Assembly (NCBI GenBank): GCA_046302135.1
Contig: JBKCIQ010000114.1
Coordinates: 1-20,193, forward strand
Origin: AM-1111 sp046302135
GTDB taxonomy: Bacteria; Bacteroidota; Bacteroidia; B-17B0; Aurantibacillaceae
Length of the DNA stretch: 20,193 bases
Direction of reading: 5' to 3'
This document shows positions 7,225-15,062 of the stretch, in pieces (the first letter of the stretch is position 1; the number at the start of each line of letters is the position of its first letter). The translations under genes and the position numbers were made by a program. The notes beneath the pieces were generated by a model. The model was given only the letters and a program-made list of their open reading frames with translations, did not search any database and was not told the DNA's origin.

Positions 7225-8895
7225 TTAAAGGCAGATAATTTTTAGCGCATTGCTTTTTCCCTTATCGGTTAATATTTGAATATAATAAACTCCGGATGAT
7301 AAACCATTCAAGTCTATTGTATGCTTATTTAAGCCCTTATGATTGAATCTGGAATAACGCTTTACGTTATTACCCAAAACATCTGTTACGCAGACATCAA
7401 AGTTATCTTCAGCGCATTGGTATTCAATTTCACAAAATGAAGTTGCAGGATTTGGATAAATAAACTTCATTTCTGTATTTAAACTTGATGATGAAATTCC
7501 AGTCGAGATACACGATGAGTAAGTTTGAACATTGATCAATGCATTGTATGCATTAAGTCTTCCGCCTGTTGCACATAAGTTGCTTAACGAAGAAAGGGTA
7601 TCAACTCCATTTAATAAATAATCTTTCATTATTAAAGCTTTTCCGGCAGGATCAATTTTGTAATCATCTATTAATTGTTGACATGCCGCCGCATACATAA
7701 GCCCAATGGTTCCCGCTACGTGTGGAGTTGCCATGCTGGTACCTGTCCAGTTGCTCATAGACCAGCTGTTTGTTGGTATGGTAGAGTAAATATTGGTACC
7801 AGGAGCACCAAGATCAATGGTGTTGATTCCGTAACCTGCCGAGGTATATTTTTGATCCAGTCTTGTTGTATTGGTTACTGAAATAAGATACGGACTTGAG
7901 CATCCTGTTGGAATATCATTTACAACATCGATGTTCCAGTTTTGGTTAGCAGTTGCTCCGGCACTCAAAATACCCGCAACGCCAAGTGAGTCGTACATTG
8001 CGCACCAAATTGGGTAAGTGCTGGGTTGTCCCTGATCAACACCAAAAGAAGAGTTTGTCGCAACAACGAAAGCTCCTTTTGTTCCATTACTTAGGTCATA
8101 AAGTTTACGGTTGGCCAAAACATAATTGTATGCTCGTACAACCGCGGCTTCGTTGGAGGAACTACCCTGAATTGCCATCACTTTAACATTCCAGTTGATT
8201 CCGGTCGTACCACTTGAACTGTTTCCTTTGGCACCTATGGTTCCTGCTACATGGGTCCCATGACTGTTAGATCCAATGATTGTGTTGTTGTTAATCGCAT
8301 TCCAACCATTAACATCATCAACATAGCCATTTCCGTCATCGTCAATTGAATTTCCCGGAATTTCATTGTAGTTTTTCCAGAAGTTTAAATCTACGTGTGT
8401 AAGTTGAAATCCACCGTCAATTACAGCTATTACAATTGTATCTCCGGTAGCAGTCAAACCGCCTGTTGTTATATCCCAGGCCTCGGGCGCATCTATATCT
8501 GCATCAGGTGTGCCTCCGCTTTGACCTGTATTGTCAAGCGACCACATGCTCGAGTAGTAAGTGTCGTTAGGCACGGTATTACGATCTTGGGTATAATGGT
8601 TAAGCTGGGATAAGGTTACACCTCTAACAGAATTAATTTTTTGCAACATTACATTTTCATCTTCAGTTGAATCAACTCCAACAAGAACAATTCCCATGTA
8701 TGGACTTAAAATTTCAATAGTTGTAAAGCCTGTTTTTTCAGTAGAATAAATGCGATTGGCTTCATTAATTATGCTTTGTAAGCGATTCAATTCATTAACC
8801 TGAATAATAATTTGATGACGTACGAAATCTGAGTTCTGTGATGTAACAATCAGGAACAAAAAAAAGCTAAATAGTGTTGAAAAAGATTTACGCAA
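7225..8895 (-). CDS. S8 subtilisin-like serine protease with T9SS type A sorting domain
   Basis: A 556-residue secreted protease. Residues 1-20 form a signal peptide. Residues ~24-105 look like an I9-type propeptide (inhibitor/chaperone). The catalytic domain (~115-460) shows all three triad residues: D160 in VIAVIDGG, H212 in SHGTHVAGTIGA and S387 in GTSMATPHVAGT. The oxyanion Asn is probably N281 in ATNSSFG. An Asp-rich loop (DDDGNGYVDDVNGWN, ~185-199) resembles a calcium site. Residues ~478-556 match the T9SS C-terminal sorting domain (YPNPATSF, then LSSGVYYIQI), so the enzyme should cross the outer membrane by T9SS and be released or anchored on the surface. The start is TTG at 8895: an in-frame stop lies nine codons upstream with no ATG between, and the next Met is residue 67, after the signal peptide. 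It is first gene of the TonB_C/A2M operon. It ends KIICL, with several Cys in the sorting domain, which is atypical. Confidence 0.95.
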   Translation of the reverse strand: MRKSFSTLFSFFLFLIVTSQNSDFVRHQIIIQVNELNRLQSIINEANRIYSTEKTGFTTIEILSPYMGIVLVGVDSTEDENVMLQKINSVRGVTLSQLNHYTQDRNTVPNDTYYSSMWSLDNTGQSGGTPDADIDAPEAWDITTGGLTATGDTIVIAVIDGGFQLTHVDLNFWKNYNEIPGNSIDDDGNGYVDDVNGWNAINNNTIIGSNSHGTHVAGTIGAKGNSSSGTTGINWNVKVMAIQGSSSNEAAVVRAYNYVLANRKLYDLSNGTKGAFVVATNSSFGVDQGQPSTYPIWCAMYDSLGVAGILSAGATANQNWNIDVVNDIPTGCSSPYLISVTNTTRLDQKYTSAGYGINTIDLGAPGTNIYSTIPTNSWSMSNWTGTSMATPHVAGTIGLMYAAACQQLIDDYKIDPAGKALIMKDYLLNGVDTLSSLSNLCATGGRLNAYNALINVQTYSSCISTGISSSSLNTEMKFIYPNPATSFCEIEYQCAEDNFDVCVTDVLGNNVKRYSRFNHKGLNKHTIDLNGLSSGVYYIQILTDKGKSNALKIICL

Positions 8896-8914
8896 CGTAG
8901 CTGTATTGCTAAAA

Positions 8915-8944
8915 CAAGATTAGTAAATTTATGGGATATAGCAA
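8915..8944 (-). promoter_or_regulatory. Putative promoter of the protease/TonB_C/A2M operon
   Basis: Read on the minus strand, TAATCTTG (8922-8915) differs from the Bacteroidota -7 consensus TAnnTTTG by one base. TTG (8944-8942, within TATTTGC) lies 19 bases upstream as the -33 element. The predicted start leaves a leader of only about 13-15 bases before the TTG start codon. This is inferred from pattern only. Confidence 0.35.
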
Positions 8945-8987
8945 ATAGCAATTAATGATGACTTTTTATTTTTTTTAATGTAATTTA

Positions 8988-9017
8988 TTGCTGATTCAAG
9001 CGTACCAAATAGTTTAG
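8988..9017 (+). promoter_or_regulatory. Putative promoter of the AddA-like helicase gene
   Basis: TTG at 8988-8990, a 19-base spacer and TAGTTTAG at 9010-9017 (one mismatch to TAnnTTTG) lie just before the ATG at 9028. It is divergent from the protease-operon promoter; the two share the 132-base gap. The match is moderate, and the leader would be very short. Confidence 0.3.
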
Positions 9018-9027
9018 TTCAACCTCT

Positions 9028-12000
9028 ATGTCAAATTTCAGGGTTTATAAAAGTTCAGCGGGAAGCGGTAAAACCTTTACTTTGGTAAAATCTTATTTGC
9101 TTATAGCTCTGGCTGATGAGGTCAATCCGCCAACCAAATATCAATCAATTCTCGCAATAACCTTTACAAACAAGGCGGCGGGAGAGATGAAAGAGCGAAT
9201 ACTCAGTACCTTACGATCCATTTCAAATATTGGAATTAACGACCGGATGGGCGAGCAACTATGTCAAGAATTACAGCTCACATCTGACAAAATAAAAATC
9301 AGGTCGGTAAATTTATTAAATGCAATACTGCACAATTATTCTGAATTTTCGGTTGGAACAATAGACAGGTTTGTTCATCGAGTTATTCGTACATTTTCAT
9401 TGGATCTCAGGCTACCGATGAATTTTTCAATTGAAACCAATACTGATGAGATTTTGTTGAAATGTGTTGATGCACTATTGGCCAAGGTGGGAGATGATCA
9501 GGTCATTACAAATATCTTATTGCAGTTTACCAAATCCAGAGTTGATGAAGATAAAAACTGGAGGGTAGAAAAAGAATTGTTGAGCTTTGCCGGTAAACTG
9601 ATTAAGATAGAAAACGCCGAATTAAGAGCAAAGTTAGAGCAGGTTGATGTGGAATCTTTGCTGGAGGCAAGAGATCAAATGAAAATTTTTATAAAAAAGT
9701 ATGAAATAGAAATAAAGAAAATGGCTTCGGACACTAGTTTGTGGATGATACAGCAGGGACTGGATCCGAGTGATTTTTATCAGGGTGCAAGAGGTATTGC
9801 AGTTTACTTTAAAAAGATTGAATCTGGTAATGTTACAGAGAATCTTTATAAGAGTTTTGTAAAAGAAAGTGTTGATGAAGGAAGGTGGAGGTCTAACTCC
9901 AAAAAATGTAAGCTAACCGATGAACATATCGTTTATTTGACTTCAAGATTTCAAGAGATAGAGGACTATAAAAATAAAAATCTTGAAAAATATTTAGTAT
10001 TTAATGCCCTTCTTGGAAATATTTACGCCCTAATGGTCTTGAAAGAACTTCAGGCTATTTTGGCTAAAATAAAGCAAGATCAAAATCTTATTTTCATTTC
10101 AGAATTCAATGCACTTATTTCAGAGATTATAAGAACGGAGCCGGTACCATTTATTTATGAAAGAATTGGAGAAAGGTACAAGCATTATTTATTGGACGAG
10201 TTTCAGGATACTTCTGTTTTGCAATGGAGAAACTTATTGCCATTGATTGATAATTCACTTGCTTCAGGAAATTATAATCTCATAGTTGGAGATGGGAAGC
10301 AAAGTATTTATCGCTGGCGTGGAGGTGATGTTGATCAGTTTGCAGACCTTCCTAAAATCAACGGCAAAAAAAATAAGATTGTTCAAGAGCGAGAAGACAG
10401 CTTGGTAAGGAACTATCACGAAGAAATACTAAATATTAACTATAGAAGCAAAGAGGAAATTGTAACTTTCAACAATTCTTTTTATAGTTATCTCAGCAAT
10501 GAAATAATTCCGCAAGCCTATAAAAAGGTGTATAAAGATTGTATTCAGGAGACAAGAAAAGACAGTAAGGGAGGGTATATTTCTTTCGATATTATTGAGA
10601 ATTCCGAAGAAGATAATCAGGTGGAATTGGTTTGTAAGGCTACCGCAGATTATGTAAGATTAAATCATGATGTATATGGATACTCATATTCTGATATTAC
10701 TGTATTGGTAAGAAAGAAAAGACATGGTAAATTAATTGCTGATTACCTATTGAAAGAAAAAATTCCTATCGTTTCTTCAGAAACTTTGCTATTGTCTGCT
10801 AATGCAGGAGTTAATTTTTTAATTGCTTTGATGAATCTTGTGCAAGATGAAAGAAATCAACTTGAAGAAGCCCGAGTAATCCGTTACTTATCTGAAAATA
10901 ACCCTAAGCTTAATGCTCCATTTGAAAAAATATGGTCAGAGTTTACGGCCTCCAAAGTAGACATATGGGAATTCTTAAAAAGTAGAGGTTTATCAGGACA
11001 AGACAGGGAATTTTATGCGGCTATGCCTTTATATGAGTTGTGTTGCAGTTTGGTAAGAGATTTTAAGCCAATAAAAAACGACCATTTATTTGTTCAGTTT
11101 TTTTTAGATGAGATTATAAAATACTCAAGAAACAACCCTGAAAACCTTAGTTGTTTTATTGACTGGTGGAATTCAAATTCTGCAAAATGCTCCGCAATTC
11201 TTCCTTCAGGTGCAGACGCAGTGAATATCATGACGATTCACACCTCAAAGGGCTTACAGTTTCCTGTTGTAATCATTCCGTTTTCAGACTGGGAAAACTT
11301 TCAGACGGATTCTGTCTGGATAGAGGTCGATGAGCCTGATATGCCACAAATTCCAGTTTCAATGATTAATTCCCCTTCTAAATTAAAAGAAACGAAGTAC
11401 GCAAACGCTCACACTGATGAAAAGGAAAAACAAATACTTGACAACGTGAATCTGCTTTATGTTGCTACTACAAGAGCTGAAAATCATTTGCATATAGTTT
11501 CAATAAACAAAAACAGATCAAATTATGTAGATAAATGGCTAAGGGATTTTTTCAATTCTAATGAGAGTTATGAGAAAAATGAAAACACTTTTCAAATCGG
11601 TGTAATGGAAGAAAAAACAGGAAATAATGAATTTCCTGCCGGGATGTTTAGTTACAATTTCCGAATTTCCGACAATATTGAACTACTTGAATTGAAAACT
11701 TCCATAGATCAAGATGAAGATGGCAATCAGAAAATTTCAGGAAAGGAATACGGAATACTATTCCATAAATCAATGAATAGGATCTATTGTAAGGCGGATG
11801 CAAATGGTATTAAGGAATGGCTGATTTCTCAATCACTTTGTGATTCTGTTTTGGCAAATCAAATTCAGTCTAAAATAATCAGTTTAATGAACCGTGATGA
11901 TTTTGCCTGCTTTTTTCCGGACGGAAATCGTTCTAAAAATGAACCCGAAATGAGAGTTGATGCTGAAGAGTACAGGCCGGATAGATTGATATTTATGGAT

Positions 12001-12165
12001 AATTCTATCAATTTATTAGAATATAAAACCGGTGAAAAAAATGAGAAGCATAAAGATCAGATTGGTAAATATGCTAGTGGAGTTGCTAAATTATTTGGAT
12101 GCCAGGTAAATTGCTATCTCGTTTATGTTGAAGACGAAAGTATTTTTAATGTTTCACCCAACTAA
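9028..12165 (+). CDS. AddA/RecB-like UvrD-family helicase with C-terminal PD-(D/E)XK nuclease
   Basis: A 1045-residue DNA helicase-nuclease of the kind that processes double-strand ends for recombination. All superfamily 1 motifs are visible: Walker A SSAGSGKT (K15), motif Ia TFTNKAAGEM, motif II DEFQD (D390, E391), motif III GDGKQSIYRWRGG (from D422), motif IV NINYRSKEE, motif V MTIHTSKGLQFP (~735-746) and motif VI YVATTRAENHL (R816 as arginine finger). The C-terminal nuclease is also intact: E974, D985 in RPDRL, E998 and K1000 in LLEYKTG, then Q/Y in DQIGKYA. No iron-sulphur cysteine cluster is evident. The length and domain order fit AddA-like proteins. In many Bacteroidota a second PD-(D/E)XK protein (AddB-like) is encoded next to it, but neither neighbour here is one. 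The ATG start is well placed, because Walker A must follow within ~10 residues. Confidence 0.93.
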   Translation: MSNFRVYKSSAGSGKTFTLVKSYLLIALADEVNPPTKYQSILAITFTNKAAGEMKERILSTLRSISNIGINDRMGEQLCQELQLTSDKIKIRSVNLLNAILHNYSEFSVGTIDRFVHRVIRTFSLDLRLPMNFSIETNTDEILLKCVDALLAKVGDDQVITNILLQFTKSRVDEDKNWRVEKELLSFAGKLIKIENAELRAKLEQVDVESLLEARDQMKIFIKKYEIEIKKMASDTSLWMIQQGLDPSDFYQGARGIAVYFKKIESGNVTENLYKSFVKESVDEGRWRSNSKKCKLTDEHIVYLTSRFQEIEDYKNKNLEKYLVFNALLGNIYALMVLKELQAILAKIKQDQNLIFISEFNALISEIIRTEPVPFIYERIGERYKHYLLDEFQDTSVLQWRNLLPLIDNSLASGNYNLIVGDGKQSIYRWRGGDVDQFADLPKINGKKNKIVQEREDSLVRNYHEEILNINYRSKEEIVTFNNSFYSYLSNEIIPQAYKKVYKDCIQETRKDSKGGYISFDIIENSEEDNQVELVCKATADYVRLNHDVYGYSYSDITVLVRKKRHGKLIADYLLKEKIPIVSSETLLLSANAGVNFLIALMNLVQDERNQLEEARVIRYLSENNPKLNAPFEKIWSEFTASKVDIWEFLKSRGLSGQDREFYAAMPLYELCCSLVRDFKPIKNDHLFVQFFLDEIIKYSRNNPENLSCFIDWWNSNSAKCSAILPSGADAVNIMTIHTSKGLQFPVVIIPFSDWENFQTDSVWIEVDEPDMPQIPVSMINSPSKLKETKYANAHTDEKEKQILDNVNLLYVATTRAENHLHIVSINKNRSNYVDKWLRDFFNSNESYEKNENTFQIGVMEEKTGNNEFPAGMFSYNFRISDNIELLELKTSIDQDEDGNQKISGKEYGILFHKSMNRIYCKADANGIKEWLISQSLCDSVLANQIQSKIISLMNRDDFACFFPDGNRSKNEPEMRVDAEEYRPDRLIFMDNSINLLEYKTGEKNEKHKDQIGKYASGVAKLFGCQVNCYLVYVEDESIFNVSPN

Positions 12166-12190
12166 AAATTAAGGGTGAACTTACTTTTAG

Positions 12191-12198
12191 TATTTTTG
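12191..12198 (+). promoter_or_regulatory. Putative -7 box of the M13 peptidase operon
   Basis: TATTTTTG is an exact match to the Bacteroidota -7 element TAnnTTTG. It lies 27 bases before the M13 peptidase ATG, within the 60-base gap after the helicase gene. No clear TTG -33 element is seen at the expected distance. AT-richness makes chance matches possible. Confidence 0.42.
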
Positions 12199-12225
12199 CC
12201 TATCAAATTTTAAATTTTAATTAAT

Positions 12226-14232
12226 ATGAACATAAAGTTGCTTTTTCCAACCTTTTTTCTGGCAGTTTTTTCATTTGCTCAAAATAAATATGGTGTAGGA
12301 ATAGATCTTTCTATTATAGATCGTTCAACAGATCCTAAACAGGATTTTGCCAGATTTGCTTCCGGTAAATGGGACGATGCCGCTGTCATTCCTCCTACAG
12401 AATCCTCTTGGGGAAGTTTTTCAGAGATTAGGCAAAGAAATGAAACCAATCTACTGAATATTATTCAGGAGCTCTCTAAGAATAAATCACTCGCAGCAGG
12501 TAGTGATGAAAAGAAAATTCAGGACTTGTGGAACTCTGCAATGGATTCTGTTTCTCGAAATAAAAAAGGGGTTAAACCATTGAAGGCTGAACTGGAAATG
12601 ATTGAATCCATCAAATCTAAAGAGGATTTAATTGCAACCGTGGCAAAACTAAATATAATTGGAGTGAATGCAGTTTTCAGTTTTTATGTTTACATAGATG
12701 CAAAAAATTCAAGTATAAATAGGCCATATCTTTCTCAGGGCGGAACCGCATTACCATCACGCGATTATTACTTGTCTCCAAACTACGCGGAAATTCAAAA
12801 ACAATATAAGGAACATATTTCAAGAACATTGAAAATGATTAAAGTAAAATCCAAGCAAGACATTGCTTCAGTTTATGAAATTGAAAAACAATTGGCAATT
12901 GGTTCAATGAACTTGATAGAGTTGAGAGATGTTGAAAAGCAATATAACAAATATTCATCTGCTGAGTTGAATAAACTTTGTCCTTCTTTGAATTTCAATC
13001 TGTATTTTTCACAGTTTGGGATTAAAACTCCGGACACGCTGATTGTTCAGCAACCTGAATTCTATAAAAATCTTTCTAAATTGATGGATAGTGTTCCGTT
13101 AACGGCATGGAAAACATATCTGAAATGGTCACTCATTCACGAAATGCAACCTTACCTTTCTGATGATCTTGTTAAAGAACAATTTTCATTCTACGGTCAA
13201 GTGATGACAGGTCAAAAACAAATGCGCCCAAGATGGAGAAGATCACTTTCTATGGTAGATGCGGCACTTGGTGAAGCCTTGGGAAAAATTTTCGTTGAAA
13301 AACATTTTAATGCGGAAGCTAAAAGAAGGGTTAATGTTATGGTAGATAATTTGGTATTGGCATTCAAAGACAGGATAAGTAACAGGCCTTGGATGAGTGA
13401 GCAAACTAAGAAAGTAGCTATACAGAAATTGGATAAAGTTGTGAGAAAATTGGGTTATCCTGATAAATGGCAAGATTACAGTAAAATGAAAATTGAAGCT
13501 GTGGACTTTGTCAGAAATGTAATTGAAGTGAACAAGTGGAGAACGGCTGATATGCTTGCTGATCTGCAACGTGCTCCTGATAAAACAAGATGGGGAATGA
13601 CGCCACCTACAGTAAACGCATATTATAATCCATCTACAAACGAAATTACTTTCCCTGCGGGAATTATGCAACCCCCGTTTTTTGACCCACAAGCAGATGA
13701 CGCCTTCAATTATGGAATAATGGGTGCAGTAATTGGACATGAATTGTCTCATGGTTTTGATGATGAAGGATCGAACTTTGATGGAGACGGTAATTTTGTT
13801 ACCTGGTGGGCTGAGGAAGATATTGAAAGGTTCAAGCAAAGGACTGAAAAGCTAGTAAGGCAATACGACAATTATGTAGCTATTGATACTTTTCATGTGA
13901 AAGGAAAATTAACTCTTGGAGAAAATATTGCTGACCTTGGAGGGCTCACAATGGCCTACTATGCTTACAAAAAATCTTTAGGCGGTAAACCTTCAGAAGT
14001 ACGCGATGGCTTTTCGGGTGAGCAAAGATTTTTTATTTCCTGGGCACAAGGCTGGAAAACAAAAATGCGTGATAATTTTCTTAAGCAAATGGTTGCAACC
14101 AATCCTCATTCACCTGCGCGTTTCAGGGCTATGGGACCACTTACCAATATGCCTGAATTTTATGAAGCCTTTAATGTGAAGGAGGGAGATAAAATGTATA
14201 AACAAAAAGACGATAGGGTAGAGATCTGGTAA
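12226..14232 (+). CDS. M13 family zinc metallopeptidase (neprilysin/PepO-like), exported
   Basis: A 668-residue endopeptidase, close to the usual family length. Residues 1-18 form a signal peptide ending FSFA before Q19, with no lipobox, so it is likely periplasmic or secreted; no T9SS domain is present. The N-terminal M13 domain (~35-410) is the helical cap that limits substrates to oligopeptides. The catalytic domain shows NAYY (N464-Y467, substrate backbone binding), the zinc motif HELSH (H505, E506, H509) in VIGHELSHGFDDEG, and GENIADLGG with the third zinc ligand E566 and D570. The end is typical: NPHSPARFRAMGPLTNMPEF. All catalytic residues are present, so it should be active. The dCMP deaminase gene starts 9 bases after its stop, suggesting shared transcription. 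It probably trims peptides outside the cytoplasm; the native substrate is unknown. Confidence 0.96.
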   Translation: MNIKLLFPTFFLAVFSFAQNKYGVGIDLSIIDRSTDPKQDFARFASGKWDDAAVIPPTESSWGSFSEIRQRNETNLLNIIQELSKNKSLAAGSDEKKIQDLWNSAMDSVSRNKKGVKPLKAELEMIESIKSKEDLIATVAKLNIIGVNAVFSFYVYIDAKNSSINRPYLSQGGTALPSRDYYLSPNYAEIQKQYKEHISRTLKMIKVKSKQDIASVYEIEKQLAIGSMNLIELRDVEKQYNKYSSAELNKLCPSLNFNLYFSQFGIKTPDTLIVQQPEFYKNLSKLMDSVPLTAWKTYLKWSLIHEMQPYLSDDLVKEQFSFYGQVMTGQKQMRPRWRRSLSMVDAALGEALGKIFVEKHFNAEAKRRVNVMVDNLVLAFKDRISNRPWMSEQTKKVAIQKLDKVVRKLGYPDKWQDYSKMKIEAVDFVRNVIEVNKWRTADMLADLQRAPDKTRWGMTPPTVNAYYNPSTNEITFPAGIMQPPFFDPQADDAFNYGIMGAVIGHELSHGFDDEGSNFDGDGNFVTWWAEEDIERFKQRTEKLVRQYDNYVAIDTFHVKGKLTLGENIADLGGLTMAYYAYKKSLGGKPSEVRDGFSGEQRFFISWAQGWKTKMRDNFLKQMVATNPHSPARFRAMGPLTNMPEFYEAFNVKEGDKMYKQKDDRVEIW

Positions 14233-14241
14233 AAATTAATT

Positions 14242-14694
14242 ATGCAAAAGCCGACCTTCGATGAAATTTATATGGACCTTGCAAAGAATCTTGCAAAAAA
14301 ATCCCACTGTGTACGGGCTCAGGTAGGTGCAGTTCTGACAAAGGAAACACGAATTGTTTCATTAGGGTACAATGGTCCGCCTGCAGGAACTCACAATTGT
14401 GATTCGGAATGGCCTGGACAAGGATGTCCTAAAGACAGTAAAGGCAGCTGCTCATTGGCTCTGCACGCCGAACAGAATGCTATATTGTATGCGTCTAAGA
14501 ACAATGTGAGTATGGATGGTTCAACGCTTTATGTAACCTTGTCTCCTTGCATTTCCTGTGCGCGAGTGATTTATACTATGGGGATAAGAAAAGTAATTTA
14601 TCTCGATTCCTACGCTAAATACAAGGGTCTACCTAGCGATGAAGGCGTAGACTTTTTAAGAAAATTTGGGGTTGAGGTTTTGAAATACGAATAA
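14242..14694 (+). CDS. Deoxycytidylate (dCMP) deaminase
   Basis: A 150-residue cytosolic zinc enzyme converting dCMP to dUMP, which feeds thymidylate synthesis. The deaminase fold is clear: VGAVLTKETRIVSLGYNGPPAG (~28-49), then HAEQNAI with zinc ligand H75 and catalytic E77, then SPCISCA with zinc ligands C103 and C106. The long loop NCDSEWPGQGC...GSCSLALHAE is characteristic of the dCMP deaminase/ComE-operon-protein-2 branch rather than cytidine deaminase. Cysteines C53, C62 and C70 in that loop may form a structural site. It follows the M13 gene by 9 bases and precedes the small basic-protein gene by 14. The neighbours share no obvious pathway, so the grouping looks like ordinary dense packing. 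Confidence 0.93.
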   Translation: MQKPTFDEIYMDLAKNLAKKSHCVRAQVGAVLTKETRIVSLGYNGPPAGTHNCDSEWPGQGCPKDSKGSCSLALHAEQNAILYASKNNVSMDGSTLYVTLSPCISCARVIYTMGIRKVIYLDSYAKYKGLPSDEGVDFLRKFGVEVLKYE

Positions 14695-14708
14695 ATTTTT
14701 TGAGGAAA

Positions 14709-15029
14709 ATGAAAAAAAATCTTGTCAGGTTTTTAGTTTTTTTATTAATAATGATTTTTTCATTTGCTGTAAACGCACAAGATAAAAAAACAGAGGAGGA
14801 CAAGAAGGGAACATCAATTAAGAGTATTCGTCAAAAGAGGCGGGAGGATAGAAAGAAGTGGAAAGAGGAAAGAAGAAGAAAGAGGGCAGAGGAGAGGATG
14901 ATTCGTGATCATCATAAGAAGATTCAAACCAAAGCGGTGAATAAGCGAATGCGTAAATCAAGACGAAAAGCTCAGCGCGTAAATGAAAATAAGAGGGAGT
15001 TTTTTCTTAAAAGATGGTTTTCAAGGTAA
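14709..15029 (+). CDS. Small Lys/Arg-rich exported protein, function unknown
   Basis: I do not recognise a named family. The ATG at 14709 gives 106 residues; an in-frame TTG at 14700 would add three. I prefer the ATG, with GAGG just upstream as a possible ribosome-binding site. Residues 1-23 form a signal peptide (KK, a long hydrophobic core, ending VNA before Q24). The mature part, about 83 residues, holds about 36 Lys/Arg against 13 Asp/Glu, in runs such as KRREDRKKWKEERRRKR, with no Cys. It is predicted helical or coiled and ends in an aromatic patch, REFFLKRWFSR. Such a charge could suit binding to LPS, nucleic acid or an anionic envelope polymer (inference). It sits at the end of the M13 peptidase/dCMP deaminase group and converges on polA. 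Confidence 0.7.
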   Translation: MKKNLVRFLVFLLIMIFSFAVNAQDKKTEEDKKGTSIKSIRQKRREDRKKWKEERRRKRAEERMIRDHHKKIQTKAVNKRMRKSRRKAQRVNENKREFFLKRWFSR

Positions 15030-15052
15030 AAAATATGAGCAATCTAAATATC

Positions 15053-15062
15053 TTTTTTTTTT
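15053..15062 (+). terminator. T-tract between convergent genes
   Basis: A run of ten T sits in the 31-base gap between the convergent stops of the basic-protein gene and polA, and overlaps the polA stop codon region. Only a 4-base ATAT/ATAT pairing precedes it, so a strong intrinsic hairpin is not seen. It is the only terminator-like feature for the plus-strand group. Confidence 0.25.

Noticed and set aside
13243..13839. 198-residue minus-strand open frame inside the M13 peptidase gene
   Set aside because: It is antisense to the catalytic domain of a clear M13 enzyme, and the composition (His/Ser/Tyr/Phe-rich) is that of a reverse-frame shadow.
12226..14694. Functional link between M13 peptidase and dCMP deaminase
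   Set aside because: The 9-base spacing suggests co-transcription, but one acts outside the cytoplasm on peptides and the other in nucleotide metabolism; ordinary gene packing is the simpler reading.
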